Assembly (NCBI GenBank): GCA_027559495.1
Contig: JAMXSV010000015.1
Span: forward strand, 868,001 to 932,000
Direction: 5' to 3'
DNA length: 64,000 bases
Source: Aurifilum marmelostoma
Taxonomy: Eukaryota > Ascomycota > Sordariomycetes > Diaporthales > Cryphonectriaceae
Each line of letters begins with the position of its first letter. Positions within the stretch are counted from its first letter, which is position 1. Under the pieces are notes generated by a model. The model ran no database searches and was not told where the DNA came from. It saw only the letters and a list, made by a program, of their open reading frames with translations. Both the position numbers and the translations under genes were made by a program. This document shows, piece by piece, positions 62,901 through 64,000 of this stretch.

Positions 62901-64000
62901 TACTAGAATATAGTCTATATAACTATAAAATCCTACTTAAGGAAGAAACTTAGCCCAAGTTCTTCCCTATTTACAGACTAGATAAAGTATAACTCGAAGC
63001 ACTTAGGGAGTACCTCGACGAAAACCTAAAGAAAGGTTATATACAACTATTACAATTACCAGCAGGATACCCAATCCTATTTATACTAAAGAAAAATGGC
63101 AAACTACAACTCTATATAGACTATAGATAGCTTAATAATATTATAATCAAAAATCAGTACCTATTACTACTTATTAAGAAACTATAAGATCAATTATAAG
63201 GCGCATAATAGTTTATAGCACTAGACCTTAAAAAAGCATATAACCTTATTAGGATAAAGGCAGGCAAAAAGTGGAAAATAGCATTTTGCATAAGATATAA
63301 GCACTACAAATACTTGGTTATGCTATTCAGATTAACTAACGCACCTATATCTTTCTAGGAAATAATTAATTAGGTACTTAGAAAGCACTTAGACGTTTAT
63401 ATTATTGCCTATCTTAATAATATCCTTATCTACTCCTCAGACTTGGCAACTTATAGACAGCATATATGAAAAGTGCTATAGACTCTCTAAGATGCTAAAC
63501 TCCTTGTTAAACTAAAAAAGAGCTATTTCTATATTCAAAAGATTAACTACCTCGGATATATAATTAAACCTAGATGTATATATATGCAAAAAGATAAGAT
63601 AGAAGCAATTAGGAATTAGCTAATACCTAAGAATATTACGGATATTAGAGCATTCCTTAGATATGCTAACTTCTATTAATAATTTATCTAATAGTACTTA
63701 AAGATCGTATAATCTATAATAGAGCTTATAAAAAAAGATAAATCTTTCTATTAGATAGAAAAAGAGCAATAAGCCTTTAATGCTATTAAGGAATAAGTTA
63801 TATAAGAACTTATTTTAAGAGAAGCTAACCCTAGCTAAGAATTCAAAGTAGCAATTAATGCATTAGATTATGCACTTAGCAAAGAACTTATCTAATAAGA
63901 TAATTAGAATAAATCACACCTTGTTGCCAACTTCTCAAAAAAGCTAAATAGTCCAGAACTACAATATAGAACCCTAGATAAGGAACTTATAGCTATAGTA
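59440..64000 (+). mobile_element. Element 4: younger, nested Ty3/gypsy insertion, 5' part
   Basis: LTR E (59440-59970) interrupts element 3 and is followed by Gag (CCHC-knuckle remnant CFNYRKPRYFA at about 60921-60953), protease (near 62220-62500) and RT to the window end (DYRQLNNIIIKNQY near 63120; LDLKKAYNLIRI near 63220; YLNN at 63410-63421; RNase H from about 63840). It keeps many more CA, CCC and CG sites than the other copies, so it has undergone less RIP, but it still has TAG/TAA in most frames. Its Gag region matches the other elements closely. Its Pol lacks about 140 bp present at 36432-36568 of element 1 and then differs by many non-transition changes. Confidence 0.9.

Larger units (their letters stand above)
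29870..64000. other. A+T-rich, RIP-mutated heterochromatin-like block
   Basis: From about 29870 to the end the sequence is dominated by A and T, with TAA/TAG in all frames and hardly any ORF above 60 codons. Repeat copies differ from one another mainly by C-to-T and G-to-A changes, and conserved Trp, Gln and Arg codons have become stops. These are hallmarks of repeat-induced point mutation. Five LTRs, two complete elements, part of a third and part of a fourth are recognised. The remainder (29870-33103 and 40294-49822) is degenerate repeat or gene-relic sequence. Confidence 0.9.

Overview
The window comes from a filamentous ascomycete (Pezizomycotina). Genes carry short GT-AG introns of about 50-220 bp. 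The gene set is typical of these fungi: an AA9 LPMO with a CBM1, a GH28 polygalacturonase, Ugo1, adrenodoxin-type ferredoxin, a P3A H+-ATPase, and DUF3632-like and DUF3716-like proteins. The repeats look damaged by repeat-induced point mutation (RIP). I cannot name the species.

The window has two compartments. From 1 to about 29.87 kb it is ordinary, GC-balanced gene space with ten supported genes. In order they are: the 5' end of a protein phosphatase inhibitor-2 gene (minus); a five-exon secreted membrane protein; a nuclear-looking protein with a Cys cluster and a cupin-like end; an endopolygalacturonase; a DUF3632-like membrane protein; RRP15 with a probable one-base frameshift; YAH1-type ferredoxin (minus); the mitochondrial carrier UGO1, divergent from YAH1; an AA9 LPMO; and a plasma-membrane H+-ATPase (minus). 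Two are plant cell-wall enzymes, and most of the rest are housekeeping. Between the ATPase and the AT-rich block lie fragments that look like decayed coding sequence.

From about 29.87 kb to the end the DNA turns abruptly A+T rich, and almost no ORF survives. It holds five copies of one LTR of about 532 bp belonging to a Ty3/gypsy chromovirus. One complete element has a target-site duplication and has lost its chromodomain. A second complete element retains the chromodomain. It is followed head-to-tail by a third, partial copy, which is broken by a younger, less mutated insertion that runs off the window. The elements also carry a conserved antisense ORF before the 3' LTR.

The 9.5 kb between the two element groups holds a RIP-destroyed Ser/Thr protein kinase gene, perhaps with an FHA domain, and a 15-bp minisatellite of about 40 units. 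A satellite with a period near 96 bp lies just inside the left edge of the AT-rich block. Through this block CA/TG dinucleotides survive mainly as GCA/TGC, which points to a context-dependent RIP process.
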